Position numbers and translations under genes: made by a program. From positions 183,697 through 189,531 of the forward strand of contig NVXA01000003.1 in assembly GCA_002746395.1 (NCBI GenBank): DNA of 5,835 nucleotides, read 5' to 3'. The notes under the pieces were generated by a model that had not been told where the DNA came from, made no database searches, and saw nothing but the letters and a program-made list of their open reading frames with translations. Origin of the DNA: Paracoccaceae bacterium (GTDB lineage Bacteria > Pseudomonadota > Alphaproteobacteria > Rhodobacterales > Rhodobacteraceae). Each line of letters opens with the position of its first letter. Position 1 is the stretch's first letter. Below are positions 1 to 5,387 of the stretch, one piece after another.

Positions 1-83
1 GCATAGGCGGCGCGAATCAATCCGGCGTCGGTTTGAGGGTTATAGGCACGTACGAGACCAATCAGGTCTTCGACTTCAATCAT
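1..83 (-). CDS. RSH family (p)ppGpp synthetase/hydrolase, N-terminal fragment
   Basis: Partial gene cut by the left edge; only the first 27 residues are visible. Reading the minus strand from the ATG at 81-83 gives MIEVEDLIGLVRAYNP and then QTDAGLIRAAYA, which resembles the start of alphaproteobacterial SpoT/RelA-type (RSH) enzymes. These make and hydrolyse the alarmone (p)ppGpp in the cytoplasm. A GGAG ribosome-binding site lies 8 nt upstream of the ATG. The gene sits 39 nt downstream of rpoZ on the same strand, the common alphaproteobacterial order, and omega is itself part of a ppGpp site on RNA polymerase in E. coli, so the pairing is functionally sensible. The HD hydrolase, synthetase, TGS and ACT domains would all lie outside the window, so whether the protein is bifunctional cannot be judged here. 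The family call rests on the short N-terminus plus context. Confidence 0.8.
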   Translation of the reverse strand, partial: MIEVEDLIGLVRAYNPQTDAGLIRAAY

Positions 84-122
84 CAGGTGGGCTCCGGTCG
101 GGGGGATTCCCCGAAGGACAGC

Positions 123-476
123 TTACTTGGCTTCTTGGGCTTCCATCAAGGCACGAAGCAGATTTTCCTCGGACATATCGTCCTCGGCAGCTTCGCCTTC
201 TTCGGTACCCATCAACAAGGTCATCTGGTCTTCTTCAGCTTCGTCCACTTCGATTTGTGTCTGATGGCTTTCAATCGCGGCTTCACGCAGGTGTTCTGCG
301 GTTAGCGTTTCTTCTGCGATTTCGCGAAGGGCGACGACAGGGTTTTTGTCGTTGTCACGTTCCACGGTCAATTCAGCCCCAAGGGAAAGTTCGCGCGCAC
401 GGTGTGCAGCAAGCATCACAAGTTCAAAGCGGTTAGGTACTTTGTCGATGCAGTCTTCAACGGTTACACGTGCCAT
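123..476 (-). CDS. rpoZ: DNA-directed RNA polymerase subunit omega
   Basis: Omega is the small RNA polymerase subunit that helps fold and dock beta-prime and, in E. coli, forms part of a ppGpp-binding site. The 117-residue product starts [20 protein letters not shown] and continues with AAHRARELS and then [12 protein letters not shown] (about residues 47-58), the conserved omega core. It is longer than the roughly 90-residue E. coli protein. The extra length is a C-terminal acidic tail, about residues 75-117, rich in Glu and Asp; tails of this kind are usual in alphaproteobacterial omegas. The ATG at 474-476 is preceded by GGAG with an 8-nt spacer. The RSH gene follows on the same strand and folK lies upstream, so the three could be co-transcribed, although the 89-nt gap before rpoZ leaves room for its own promoter. 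Confidence 0.96.
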   Translation of the reverse strand: MARVTVEDCIDKVPNRFELVMLAAHRARELSLGAELTVERDNDKNPVVALREIAEETLTAEHLREAAIESHQTQIEVDEAEEDQMTLLMGTEEGEAAEDDMSEENLLRALMEAQEAK

Positions 477-519
477 GCGTCAAGCTCCATAAGATTAGGG
501 TGCGTATTGGAAGACCGCA

Positions 520-548
520 CATCTATGCGGCATTTGAGGGAAATGCAA
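520..548 (-). promoter_or_regulatory. weak candidate promoter for rpoZ
   Basis: On the minus strand TTGCAT (543-548) and TAGATG (520-525) are separated by 17 nt, the ideal sigma-70 spacing. Each box matches only three of six consensus bases. The position would give a leader of roughly 35-40 nt before the rpoZ ATG. It lies in the 89-nt gap between folK and rpoZ. Spacing and place are right but the boxes are poor, so this is a suggestion only. Confidence 0.18.
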
Positions 549-565
549 GGCCGGAATGGGCCTGT

Positions 566-1156
566 TTACGTTGAAATCACAGATATTTCAGCCAAATCCG
601 CCGTCGGGATCGCCGCCAGCATTTCTGAAACAGTGATTCCCGTGACCGGATGCACCCAATCGGGGGCGATATCATGCAGCGGTACCAGCACAAATGATCG
701 GTCTTGAATGCGCGGATGCGGGAGTACCAGTTGATCTGGCGCCTTCGTTTTCTGGCTGGCTAAATCCAGCGCCTTCCACTGCTTGAACGTGGCAAGGTCT
801 GGCAGGATCAGATCATCATAGGCGATCAAATCCAAATCGCACAGGCGTGGTTCCCAGCGGTTTTCGCGGGTGCGGCCCATGGCGGCTTCGATACGGTGCA
901 GGGCTGACAGAACGTTTGACGGGGCTAACGACGTTTCGACCATGACCGCGCAATTAACGAAATCCGGCCCCGAACCTGCGGGAAAGGCGGGTGTCGAAAA
1001 CCATTTACTGATTCGGCTAACCTGTAATGATTCCAACGCAAACAACTCTAACGACTTCTCCAGTGTTTGCAGGGCCGTTCCGGTGGCGGAAGGCAGGTTG
1101 GCACCTAGCGTAATGAGACAATAATGCTTACATTTTTGGTCTTTTGGGTCTTGCAT
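566..1156 (-). CDS. folK: 2-amino-4-hydroxy-6-hydroxymethyldihydropteridine pyrophosphokinase
   Basis: HPPK transfers pyrophosphate from ATP to 6-hydroxymethyl-7,8-dihydropterin, giving the substrate that FolP joins to p-aminobenzoate in folate synthesis. The 196-residue protein opens with the first strand ITLGANLPSATG (about 15-26). It carries the signature RWEPRLCDLDLI at about 100-111, in which D107 and D109 are the expected magnesium ligands, and then PHPRIQDRSFVLVPL at 146-160. About 35 residues separate the DLDLI and PHPR motifs, clearly more than in E. coli HPPK, which suggests a longer loop. The ATG at 1154-1156 is chosen; AGGTGG lies 11 nt upstream, a rather long spacing. An in-frame GTG at 1169-1171 would add five residues (MVLLT) and cannot be excluded. 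The gene is divergent from the NYN gene, and no other folate gene is visible. Confidence 0.93.
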   Translation of the reverse strand: MQDPKDQKCKHYCLITLGANLPSATGTALQTLEKSLELFALESLQVSRISKWFSTPAFPAGSGPDFVNCAVMVETSLAPSNVLSALHRIEAAMGRTRENRWEPRLCDLDLIAYDDLILPDLATFKQWKALDLASQKTKAPDQLVLPHPRIQDRSFVLVPLHDIAPDWVHPVTGITVSEMLAAIPTADLAEISVIST

Positions 1157-1187
1157 GGTCAACAATACCACCTATCCTAAGGTCAAC
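1157..1187. repeat. direct repeat of GGTCAAC in the folK/NYN intergenic region
   Basis: GGTCAAC occurs at 1157-1163 and again at 1181-1187, a 24-nt period. The first copy abuts the preferred folK ATG and the second lies in the 80-nt divergent region shared with the NYN gene. Repeated heptamers in a divergent promoter region can be regulator half-sites, but two 7-mers can also occur by chance. No convincing -35/-10 pair was found for either gene here. Confidence 0.25.
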
Positions 1188-1251
1188 TGTGTTGCTGGAA
1201 TGGTTTCTTATTATTTTCAGATGAAATCCAGCTTTTTCTTTGGAGACTTGA

Positions 1252-1815
1252 ATGTTTTATCGTGACGAGCGCCTAGCGTTATTTATTGATGGTTCCAACC
1301 TGTATGCTGCCGCCAAAGCATTGGGTTTTGACATTGATTACAAATTGTTACGTACCGAGTTTATGCGCCGCGGCAAGTTGCTGCGTGCCATGTATTACAC
1401 TGCCCTTCTCGAAAACGAGGAGTATTCGCCGATCCGCCCGCTGGTCGACTGGTTGAATTATAACGGCTATACGATGGTTACCAAGCCCGCAAAAGAATTC
1501 ACCGATTCTATGGGGCGTCGTAAAATCAAAGGCAATATGGATATCGAACTTGCGGTCGATGCGCTGGAATTGGCGCCGCACCTCGATCATGTGGTGATTT
1601 TTTCTGGGGATGGCGATTTTCGCCCGTTGGTTGAATCGCTGCAACGCAAAGGGATTCGGGTTTCTGTGGTCTCCACGATCCGCTCACAACCGCCAATGAT
1701 TGCCGATGAATTGCGCCGCCAGTGCGATAACTTTATCGAACTGGATGAACTTCGTGACGTAATTGGTCGCCCTCCACGCCCTGACGATCAACAGTTTGAT
1801 CGGGCCGAAGACTAG
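1252..1815 (+). CDS. NYN domain protein of the LabA/DUF88 type (PIN-like fold)
   Basis: The 187-residue soluble protein looks like a single NYN domain, a PIN-like fold associated with metal-dependent RNA cleavage. The expected acidic cluster is visible: D13 and N16 in LFIDGSN, D97 in KGNMDIELAVDAL, and D120 and D122 in IFSGDGDF. Then come the hydrophobic strand IRVSVVS (about 135-141) and a helix with the pattern ELRRQCDNFIEL (153-164), typical of the LabA group. The last 15 or so residues are polar and probably disordered. The ATG is preceded by GGAG with a 6-nt spacer. It is the first gene of the plus-strand run and precedes ispH by 59 nt. All acidic positions are present, so it is probably catalytically competent, but the substrate is unknown. 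It could act in RNA turnover; nothing in the sequence ties it to isoprenoid synthesis. Confidence 0.9.
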   Translation: MFYRDERLALFIDGSNLYAAAKALGFDIDYKLLRTEFMRRGKLLRAMYYTALLENEEYSPIRPLVDWLNYNGYTMVTKPAKEFTDSMGRRKIKGNMDIELAVDALELAPHLDHVVIFSGDGDFRPLVESLQRKGIRVSVVSTIRSQPPMIADELRRQCDNFIELDELRDVIGRPPRPDDQQFDRAED

Positions 1816-1831
1816 GGCTGTAAATCAATCC

Positions 1832-1872
1832 ATTGCTCCGCTATTAAGTTCGAAACGGATTAGCGGAGCAAT
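1832..1872 (+). promoter_or_regulatory. inverted repeat enclosing the ispH Shine-Dalgarno
   Basis: ATTGCTCCGCTA (1832-1843) and its exact reverse complement TAGCGGAGCAAT (1861-1872) form a perfect 12-bp inverted repeat with a 17-nt loop that holds the palindrome TTCGAA (1849-1854). The 3' arm contains the only good Shine-Dalgarno of ispH (GGAG, 1865-1868, 6 nt from the ATG), and the 5' arm supplies the matching CTCC. If transcribed from upstream, the RNA should fold so that the ribosome-binding site is paired. No T-run follows, so it does not look like an intrinsic terminator for the NYN gene. The repeat is directly visible; control of ispH translation is inferred. A protein-binding operator is the main alternative. 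Confidence 0.6.
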
Positions 1873-1874
1873 CA

Positions 1875-2816
1875 ATGCCCAAACCTTTGACATTATATCT
1901 GGCCGCCCCGCGCGGGTTTTGCGCGGGCGTTGACCGTGCCATCAAGATTGTCGAAATGGCGATCGAAAAATGGGGTGCGCCCGTCTATGTCCGCCATGAA
2001 ATCGTTCATAACAAATTCGTCGTTGATGGCCTGCGCGACAAAGGGGCCGTGTTTGTCGAAGAACTGGAAGACTGCCCAACAGACCGCCCCGTTATCTTTT
2101 CTGCCCACGGTGTACCAAAATCCGTGCCCGCCGAGGCTGAGAAACGACAAATGATCTTTGTCGATGCGACCTGTCCGCTGGTCTCCAAGGTCCATATCGA
2201 GGCCGAGCGGCATTCAGAAAACGGTTTGCAAATGGTAATGATCGGTCACGCCGGCCACCCCGAAACTGTCGGCACGATGGGGCAATTGCCTGCCGGCGAA
2301 GTGCTGTTGGTTGAAACTGCGGATGACGTGGTCATGCTTACCCCGCGCGACCCGGACCGTTTGGCGTTCATCACACAAACGACCCTGTCGGTGGATGACA
2401 CGGTGGAAATCGTCGCGGCGCTGAAGGCGCGGTTCCCCAACATTATCGGCCCGCACAAAGAAGACATTTGCTATGCCACCACCAACCGCCAAGAAGCGGT
2501 GAAGGCCATCGCCGCGCACGCGGATGCCCTGCTGGTGATTGGCGCGCCAAATTCATCTAATTCGCGCCGATTGGTGGAGGTGGGCCAAAAGGCTGGCTGT
2601 ACGTATTCCCAACTGGTGCAACGGGCCAAGCATATCGACTGGGACACGCTGGCGCAGTTCGATAAAATCGGCATTTCCGCTGGTGCATCCGCCCCCGAAG
2701 AACTGATCAACGAGGTCGTGGATGCCTTCAAGACCCGTTTCGATGTAACGGTCGAGGTGGTGGAAACCGCGCAAGAAAACATCGAATTCAAAGTCCCGCG
2801 TGTGCTGCGCACATGA
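1875..2816 (+). CDS. ispH: 4-hydroxy-3-methylbut-2-enyl diphosphate reductase
   Basis: IspH is the [4Fe-4S] enzyme of the last MEP-pathway step, reducing HMBPP to IPP and DMAPP in the cytosol. The 313-residue length is usual. All three cluster cysteines are visible: C16 ([13 protein letters not shown]), C100 ([10 protein letters not shown]) and C199 ([11 protein letters not shown]). Substrate-pocket residues are also in place: H45 ([10 protein letters not shown]), H78 (SAHGVP), H128 and E130 (GHAGHPET), T170 (TQTTLS) and the NSSNSRRL stretch near 226-233. The protein therefore appears fully active. The ATG at 1875 has GGAG 6 nt upstream, inside the 3' arm of a 12-bp inverted repeat. The stop overlaps the methyltransferase start by 4 nt (ATGA), implying translational coupling. 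Iron-sulfur dependence makes it a plausible point of control in redox or iron stress, but no Fur- or IscR-like site was recognised. Confidence 0.98.
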   Translation: MPKPLTLYLAAPRGFCAGVDRAIKIVEMAIEKWGAPVYVRHEIVHNKFVVDGLRDKGAVFVEELEDCPTDRPVIFSAHGVPKSVPAEAEKRQMIFVDATCPLVSKVHIEAERHSENGLQMVMIGHAGHPETVGTMGQLPAGEVLLVETADDVVMLTPRDPDRLAFITQTTLSVDDTVEIVAALKARFPNIIGPHKEDICYATTNRQEAVKAIAAHADALLVIGAPNSSNSRRLVEVGQKAGCTYSQLVQRAKHIDWDTLAQFDKIGISAGASAPEELINEVVDAFKTRFDVTVEVVETAQENIEFKVPRVLRT

Positions 2817-3412
2817 CCCGCGACGACCAGACCATCGCATTCTACGATAAAGAAGCGCCGGCTTATGCGAAACACTACACCGACGTGGCCGAATCTGAGC
2901 GATTCAAGAAATTTTCGGGCCGCATCCGCAAGGGCGGCGATGTTCTTGACCTTGGGTGTGGCGCGGGAAATGCGGCGCGGGCCTTCCACGCGATGGGCTT
3001 CAAGGTAACGGCTTTTGATGGCTCCGAAGGGATGCTGACGCAGATCCGCAAGATCACCGAAATCACCACCATCTGTTCGGATTTTGACGGGCTGGATATG
3101 GTCGAGGCTTTCGACGGCATCTGGGCAAACTTCTGCCTTCAACATGTCCCGCGCGCTGAACTTCCCGCGGTTCTTGACCGCATAGCAAAGGCCCTGCGCA
3201 CGGATGGCTGGCTGTTGATCGGCATTCATTCGGGGACCGAAACACGGCGCGATAACCTCGGGCGGCTATACTGCCACCACACCGAAGCGGATCTGACAGA
3301 GGCGCTGAAGAAGCGCGGTTTACGCGTGCATTCGGTGGCGTTTTCTGACAGTACGGGATACGACGGAACCCCCTTTAGCGGCATGACAATGGTGGCACAA
3401 AAACTTGGCTGA
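2813..3412 (+). CDS. class I SAM-dependent methyltransferase, substrate unknown
   Basis: The 199-residue protein shows a Rossmann-type methyltransferase core. The N-terminal [13 protein letters not shown] (about 10-22) is the usual lead-in helix of small-molecule methyltransferases. Motif I is VLDLGCGAG at 44-52. The acidic residue after strand 2, expected to hold the SAM ribose, is D69 in [22 protein letters not shown] (100-114) is the motif II/post region with the HVPR pattern common in UbiE/Tam-like enzymes, and then [14 protein letters not shown] (129-141) forms strand 5. No substrate-specific insertion is obvious. The ATG overlaps the ispH stop by 4 nt and the 3' end overlaps rnhA by 8 nt, so it is almost certainly co-translated with both. 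The family is clear; the substrate cannot be assigned, and linkage to ispH does not by itself make it an isoprenoid methyltransferase. Confidence 0.9.
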   Translation: MTRDDQTIAFYDKEAPAYAKHYTDVAESERFKKFSGRIRKGGDVLDLGCGAGNAARAFHAMGFKVTAFDGSEGMLTQIRKITEITTICSDFDGLDMVEAFDGIWANFCLQHVPRAELPAVLDRIAKALRTDGWLLIGIHSGTETRRDNLGRLYCHHTEADLTEALKKRGLRVHSVAFSDSTGYDGTPFSGMTMVAQKLG

Positions 3413-3857
3413 ACTAACGATTTACACAGATGGTGCCTGTTCGGGCAACCCTGGCCCTGGTGGCTGGGGCGCGTTGCTGGTTGCCAAAAATGGCGACACG
3501 ACGATTAAGGAACGCACGCTTTTTGGGGGCGAGGCTGACACTACCAACAACCGCATGGAACTAATGGCCGCGATAGAGGCGTTGAATGCGCTTGACCGCC
3601 CCGCGACCCTGACGCTGATCACCGACAGCGCCTATGTTAAAGGCGGGATCACCGGCTGGATGCATGGTTGGAAAAAGAACGGCTGGAAAACCAGCGCGCG
3701 CAAGCCGGTGAAAAACGTGGATTTATGGGAACAACTGGACGAAGCCCAAGCCCGCCATTCCATCACATGGGAATGGATCAAAGGTCATGCAGGCCATTGG
3801 GGGAATGAACGCGCGGACGAATTGGCCCGCCAAGGCATGGCCCCGTTCAAGAAGTAG
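3405..3857 (+). CDS. rnhA: ribonuclease HI
   Basis: RNase HI cleaves the RNA strand of RNA:DNA hybrids, removing R-loops and helping to clear primers. The 150-residue protein has the complete active site: D9 ([15 protein letters not shown]), E52 ([12 protein letters not shown]), D74 (LITDSAYV) and D138 ([11 protein letters not shown]), with the flexible-loop histidine H128 in [10 protein letters not shown]. The basic, Trp-rich stretch [12 protein letters not shown] (85-96) is the substrate-binding handle of E. coli-type enzymes. The start is a TTG at 3405. It is the only possible start, because an in-frame TGA lies at 3384-3386 and no ATG or GTG falls between. The start overlaps the end of the methyltransferase gene by 8 nt, so translation probably depends on coupling; only GGTGG 9 nt upstream resembles a ribosome-binding site. 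The protein ends FKK, with its last codons inside a 22-bp palindrome. Confidence 0.97.
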   Translation: MAELTIYTDGACSGNPGPGGWGALLVAKNGDTTIKERTLFGGEADTTNNRMELMAAIEALNALDRPATLTLITDSAYVKGGITGWMHGWKKNGWKTSARKPVKNVDLWEQLDEAQARHSITWEWIKGHAGHWGNERADELARQGMAPFKK

Positions 3858-3869
3858 CGCTACTTCTTG
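3848..3869. repeat. perfect 22-bp palindrome across two convergent stop codons
   Basis: CAAGAAGTAGC (3848-3858) is followed at once by its exact reverse complement (3859-3869). The palindrome contains the rnhA stop (TAG, 3855-3857) and the stop of the convergent small membrane protein gene (3860-3862 on the minus strand), so both proteins end in Lys-Lys followed by TAG. As RNA it can form a 9-bp stem with a GCGC loop from either strand. On the plus strand five T residues occur at 3881-3885, about 12 nt past the stem, too far for a classical intrinsic terminator, and there is no T-run on the other side. It may reduce convergent read-through or bind a protein; the role is inferred. Confidence 0.7.
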
Positions 3870-4105
3870 CCTTCAATGAATTTTTGGTAAAGCACGATCA
3901 AAACGACCGCCCCAAGGATTGCCCCCAAAAGCCCTGCGAACATGCCAAGGGCCGTCAGCAACAAGCGTAACACCCAGCCGCCGATCAACGCACCAAGTAC
4001 GCCAATGGCGATGGTTTGGGGAACCCCAAGGTCCAGCTTGAACATGCGCGTGGCGATGAACCCTGCCGCGGTTCCAACGATAATGATAAATATCAGACTA
4101 CCCAA
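3860..4105 (-). CDS. small membrane protein, GlsB/YeaQ/YmgE (transglycosylase-associated) family
   Basis: An 81-residue, very hydrophobic protein with three predicted inner-membrane segments at about 2-16 (GSLIFIIIVGTAAGF), 28-50 (GVPQTIAIGVLGALIGGWVL and on) and 53-75 (GMFAGLLGAILGAVVLIVLY). The glycine-rich helix pattern with GALIGGW matches the GlsB/YeaQ/YmgE family, linked in several bacteria to general or envelope stress but without a proven biochemical activity. The start is a TTG at 4103-4105, supported by a strong GGAGGGG 4 nt upstream and the absence of a better in-frame start. It lies 75 nt downstream of a second protein of the same type. Its stop is 2 nt from the convergent rnhA stop, and the two genes share a palindrome there. 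The old transglycosylase-associated name should not be taken as an enzymatic function. Confidence 0.85.
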   Translation of the reverse strand: MGSLIFIIIVGTAAGFIATRMFKLDLGVPQTIAIGVLGALIGGWVLRLLLTALGMFAGLLGAILGAVVLIVLYQKFIEGKK

Positions 4106-4135
4106 AGTACCCCTCCGTTCAGTGAATGAACTGTT

Positions 4136-4160
4136 AATATGGGGAATAATTGCGTTCAGG
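4136..4160 (-). promoter_or_regulatory. candidate heat-shock-type (RpoH-like) promoter before the 81-residue membrane protein gene
   Basis: On the minus strand CCCCATATT (4136-4144) fits the E. coli sigma-32 -10 consensus CCCCATNT exactly. CCTGAA (4155-4160) resembles the -35 core CTTGAA, but only 10 nt separate the two, shorter than the 11-16 nt or so usual in E. coli. The implied start near 4129 would give a leader of about 25 nt with a good GGAGGGG site, a sensible geometry. An inverted repeat GTTCA-(5)-TGAAC (4117-4131) lies at the inferred start point. The match is partial and could be chance. Confidence 0.25.
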
Positions 4161-4180
4161 GAAGGGTTTAGGCGTAAAAA

Positions 4181-4420
4181 TTATTTACGGCGCCGCGCTG
4201 TGGGCACAATTATCAACGCGCCAGCCGAACCGATAATCGCATCAAGCCCCGGTGGTCCAAAGCTGATACCAAACATAATACGCAGCATATAAAACAGGAA
4301 AACCCCGCCAAGGCAGATGATAATGCTGGCCAGATACCCGTTATTGGTCAGCTTCCATTTTTCGGAAACATACCCGACAATGCCACCGATAATCATAGAA
4401 CCGAAGAATGCAAAAAACAT
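4181..4420 (-). CDS. second small membrane protein, GlsB/YeaQ/YmgE-like
   Basis: A 79-residue hydrophobic protein starting MFFAFFGSMIIGGIVGYVSE. Likely membrane segments are at about 2-18, 28-49 (GYLASIIICLGGVFLFYMLRIM) and 56-73 (PPGLDAIIGSAGALIIVP), followed by a positively charged ARRRK tail expected to face the cytoplasm. The three-segment, glycine-rich layout resembles its neighbour and the GlsB/YeaQ/YmgE family, but similarity to the 81-residue protein is mostly in pattern rather than identity. The ATG at 4418-4420 is preferred. The frame stays open upstream to 4528, but that extension overlaps the end of fmt, is polar and cysteine- and arginine-rich, and lacks family character. AAAAGG lies about 8 nt before the ATG. 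The start is 58 nt after the fmt stop on the same strand. Function unknown; a stress role is inferred from the family. Confidence 0.78.
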   Translation of the reverse strand: MFFAFFGSMIIGGIVGYVSEKWKLTNNGYLASIIICLGGVFLFYMLRIMFGISFGPPGLDAIIGSAGALIIVPTARRRK

Positions 4421-4478
4421 AAGCGCGCCTTTTCTAGATGTCTGCAAGTTACTGCCCGAAATGCCATCACGCAATCGG

Positions 4479-5387
4479 TTATTGTAGCACCGTACCTGCC
4501 GGAACCTTGGTGCCAAGCAGGAAAACATCGGCGGGTTGCGGGCCTTTTCCGGCCTTTTGAACCCTCAACAGCCGAACGGCCCCGCCGCCACAAGCGATGG
4601 TTAAGGTGTCATCCAAGGCCACACCCGCAGGCCCGTTGCCAGCCACCAGTTCGGAAAGTAAAACCTTCACCCGTTCGCCGTTCAATTCAAACCACGCACC
4701 GGGGAAGGGGGCGATACCACGGATCAAGCGATCCACCTCCACAGCGGGGCGGGTCCAATCAATCTTGGCCTCGGCCTTGTCGATCTTGGCGGCGTAGGTC
4801 ATACCTTCGCTTGGTTGTATCACGGGGGTAAGCGTGTCAATTTTAGCCAAGGCCTCAACCATCAGCTCCGCGCCCATGTCAGCAAGGCGATCATGCAGCG
4901 TTGCGGCTGTGTCGCTGGCGGTAATCGCCGTTTCCGCCCGCATCAAAACTGGCCCCGTGTCCAGCCCGGCTTCCATCTGCATAATGCAAACGCCGGTTTT
5001 CGCATCGCCCGCCATAATCGCGCGTTGTATCGGGGCCGCTCCGCGCCAACGTGGCAAAAGGGAGGCGTGAATGTTGAAGCACCCACGCGTCGGTGCATCC
5101 AGAATTGCTTGGGGCAGGATCAACCCGTAAGCCACAACCACGGCGGCCTCTGCGTTCAGATCGGCAAAGGCTTCACGTTCTGCCGCGTCCTTGAAATTCA
5201 ACGGCGTGCGAATCTGTAACCCCAGCTCCTCGGCCCGTTTTTGGACGGGCGAGGGCCGTGGTTTCTTGCCTCGCCCGGCGGGGCGCGCAGGTTGGGAATA
5301 GACGCAGGCAATTTCATGCCCCGCATCGACAAGTTCGTTCAAAACCGAGACCGAAAAATCCGGTGTTCCCATGAAAACCAGCCGCAT
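4479..5387 (-). CDS. fmt: methionyl-tRNA formyltransferase
   Basis: Fmt uses 10-formyltetrahydrofolate to formylate Met-tRNA(fMet) for translation initiation. The 302-residue protein begins [13 protein letters not shown], the typical first strand of the formyltransferase domain (about 1-190). The catalytic triad is visible as N105 and H107 in [13 protein letters not shown] and D143 in [10 protein letters not shown], with the SLLPRWRG loop intact. The basic loop [14 protein letters not shown] (35-48) is the tRNA-contacting insertion of this family. The C-terminal OB-fold tRNA-binding domain runs from about 205 and contains [13 protein letters not shown]. The length is slightly below E. coli's 315. 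The ATG at 5385-5387 overlaps the stop of the upstream deformylase-like gene by 1 nt (TGATG), and a strong GGAGGGG lies just ahead, so the pair is co-translated. Confidence 0.97.
   Translation of the reverse strand: MRLVFMGTPDFSVSVLNELVDAGHEIACVYSQPARPAGRGKKPRPSPVQKRAEELGLQIRTPLNFKDAAEREAFADLNAEAAVVVAYGLILPQAILDAPTRGCFNIHASLLPRWRGAAPIQRAIMAGDAKTGVCIMQMEAGLDTGPVLMRAETAITASDTAATLHDRLADMGAELMVEALAKIDTLTPVIQPSEGMTYAAKIDKAEAKIDWTRPAVEVDRLIRGIAPFPGAWFELNGERVKVLLSELVAGNGPAGVALDDTLTIACGGGAVRLLRVQKAGKGPQPADVFLLGTKVPAGTVLQ

Noticed and set aside
549..562. Possible intrinsic terminator after folK (GGCC stem with a 6-nt loop)
   Set aside because: The stem is only 4 bp and is followed by TTGCATTT rather than a T-run.
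1872..2816. ispH as a possible divergent or inactive paralogue
   Set aside because: All three cluster cysteines and the substrate-pocket His, Glu and Thr residues are present and the length is normal.
2471..3229. 252-codon minus-strand open frame across ispH and the methyltransferase gene
   Set aside because: It lies antisense to two clearly recognised genes, crosses their junction, has no family features, and is explained by the codon bias of the genes on the other strand.
4173..4189. Hairpin CGTAAA/TTTACG over the stop codon of the 79-residue membrane protein gene
   Set aside because: It has a 6-bp AT-rich stem with a 5-nt loop and no following T-run on either strand; structures this size are common by chance in AT-rich spacers.
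4421..4528. N-terminal extension of the 79-residue membrane protein up to 4528
   Set aside because: It would overlap the fmt 3' end, is polar and rich in Arg and Cys, and has no family match; the ATG at 4418-4420 with AAAAGG upstream starts directly with the first membrane segment.
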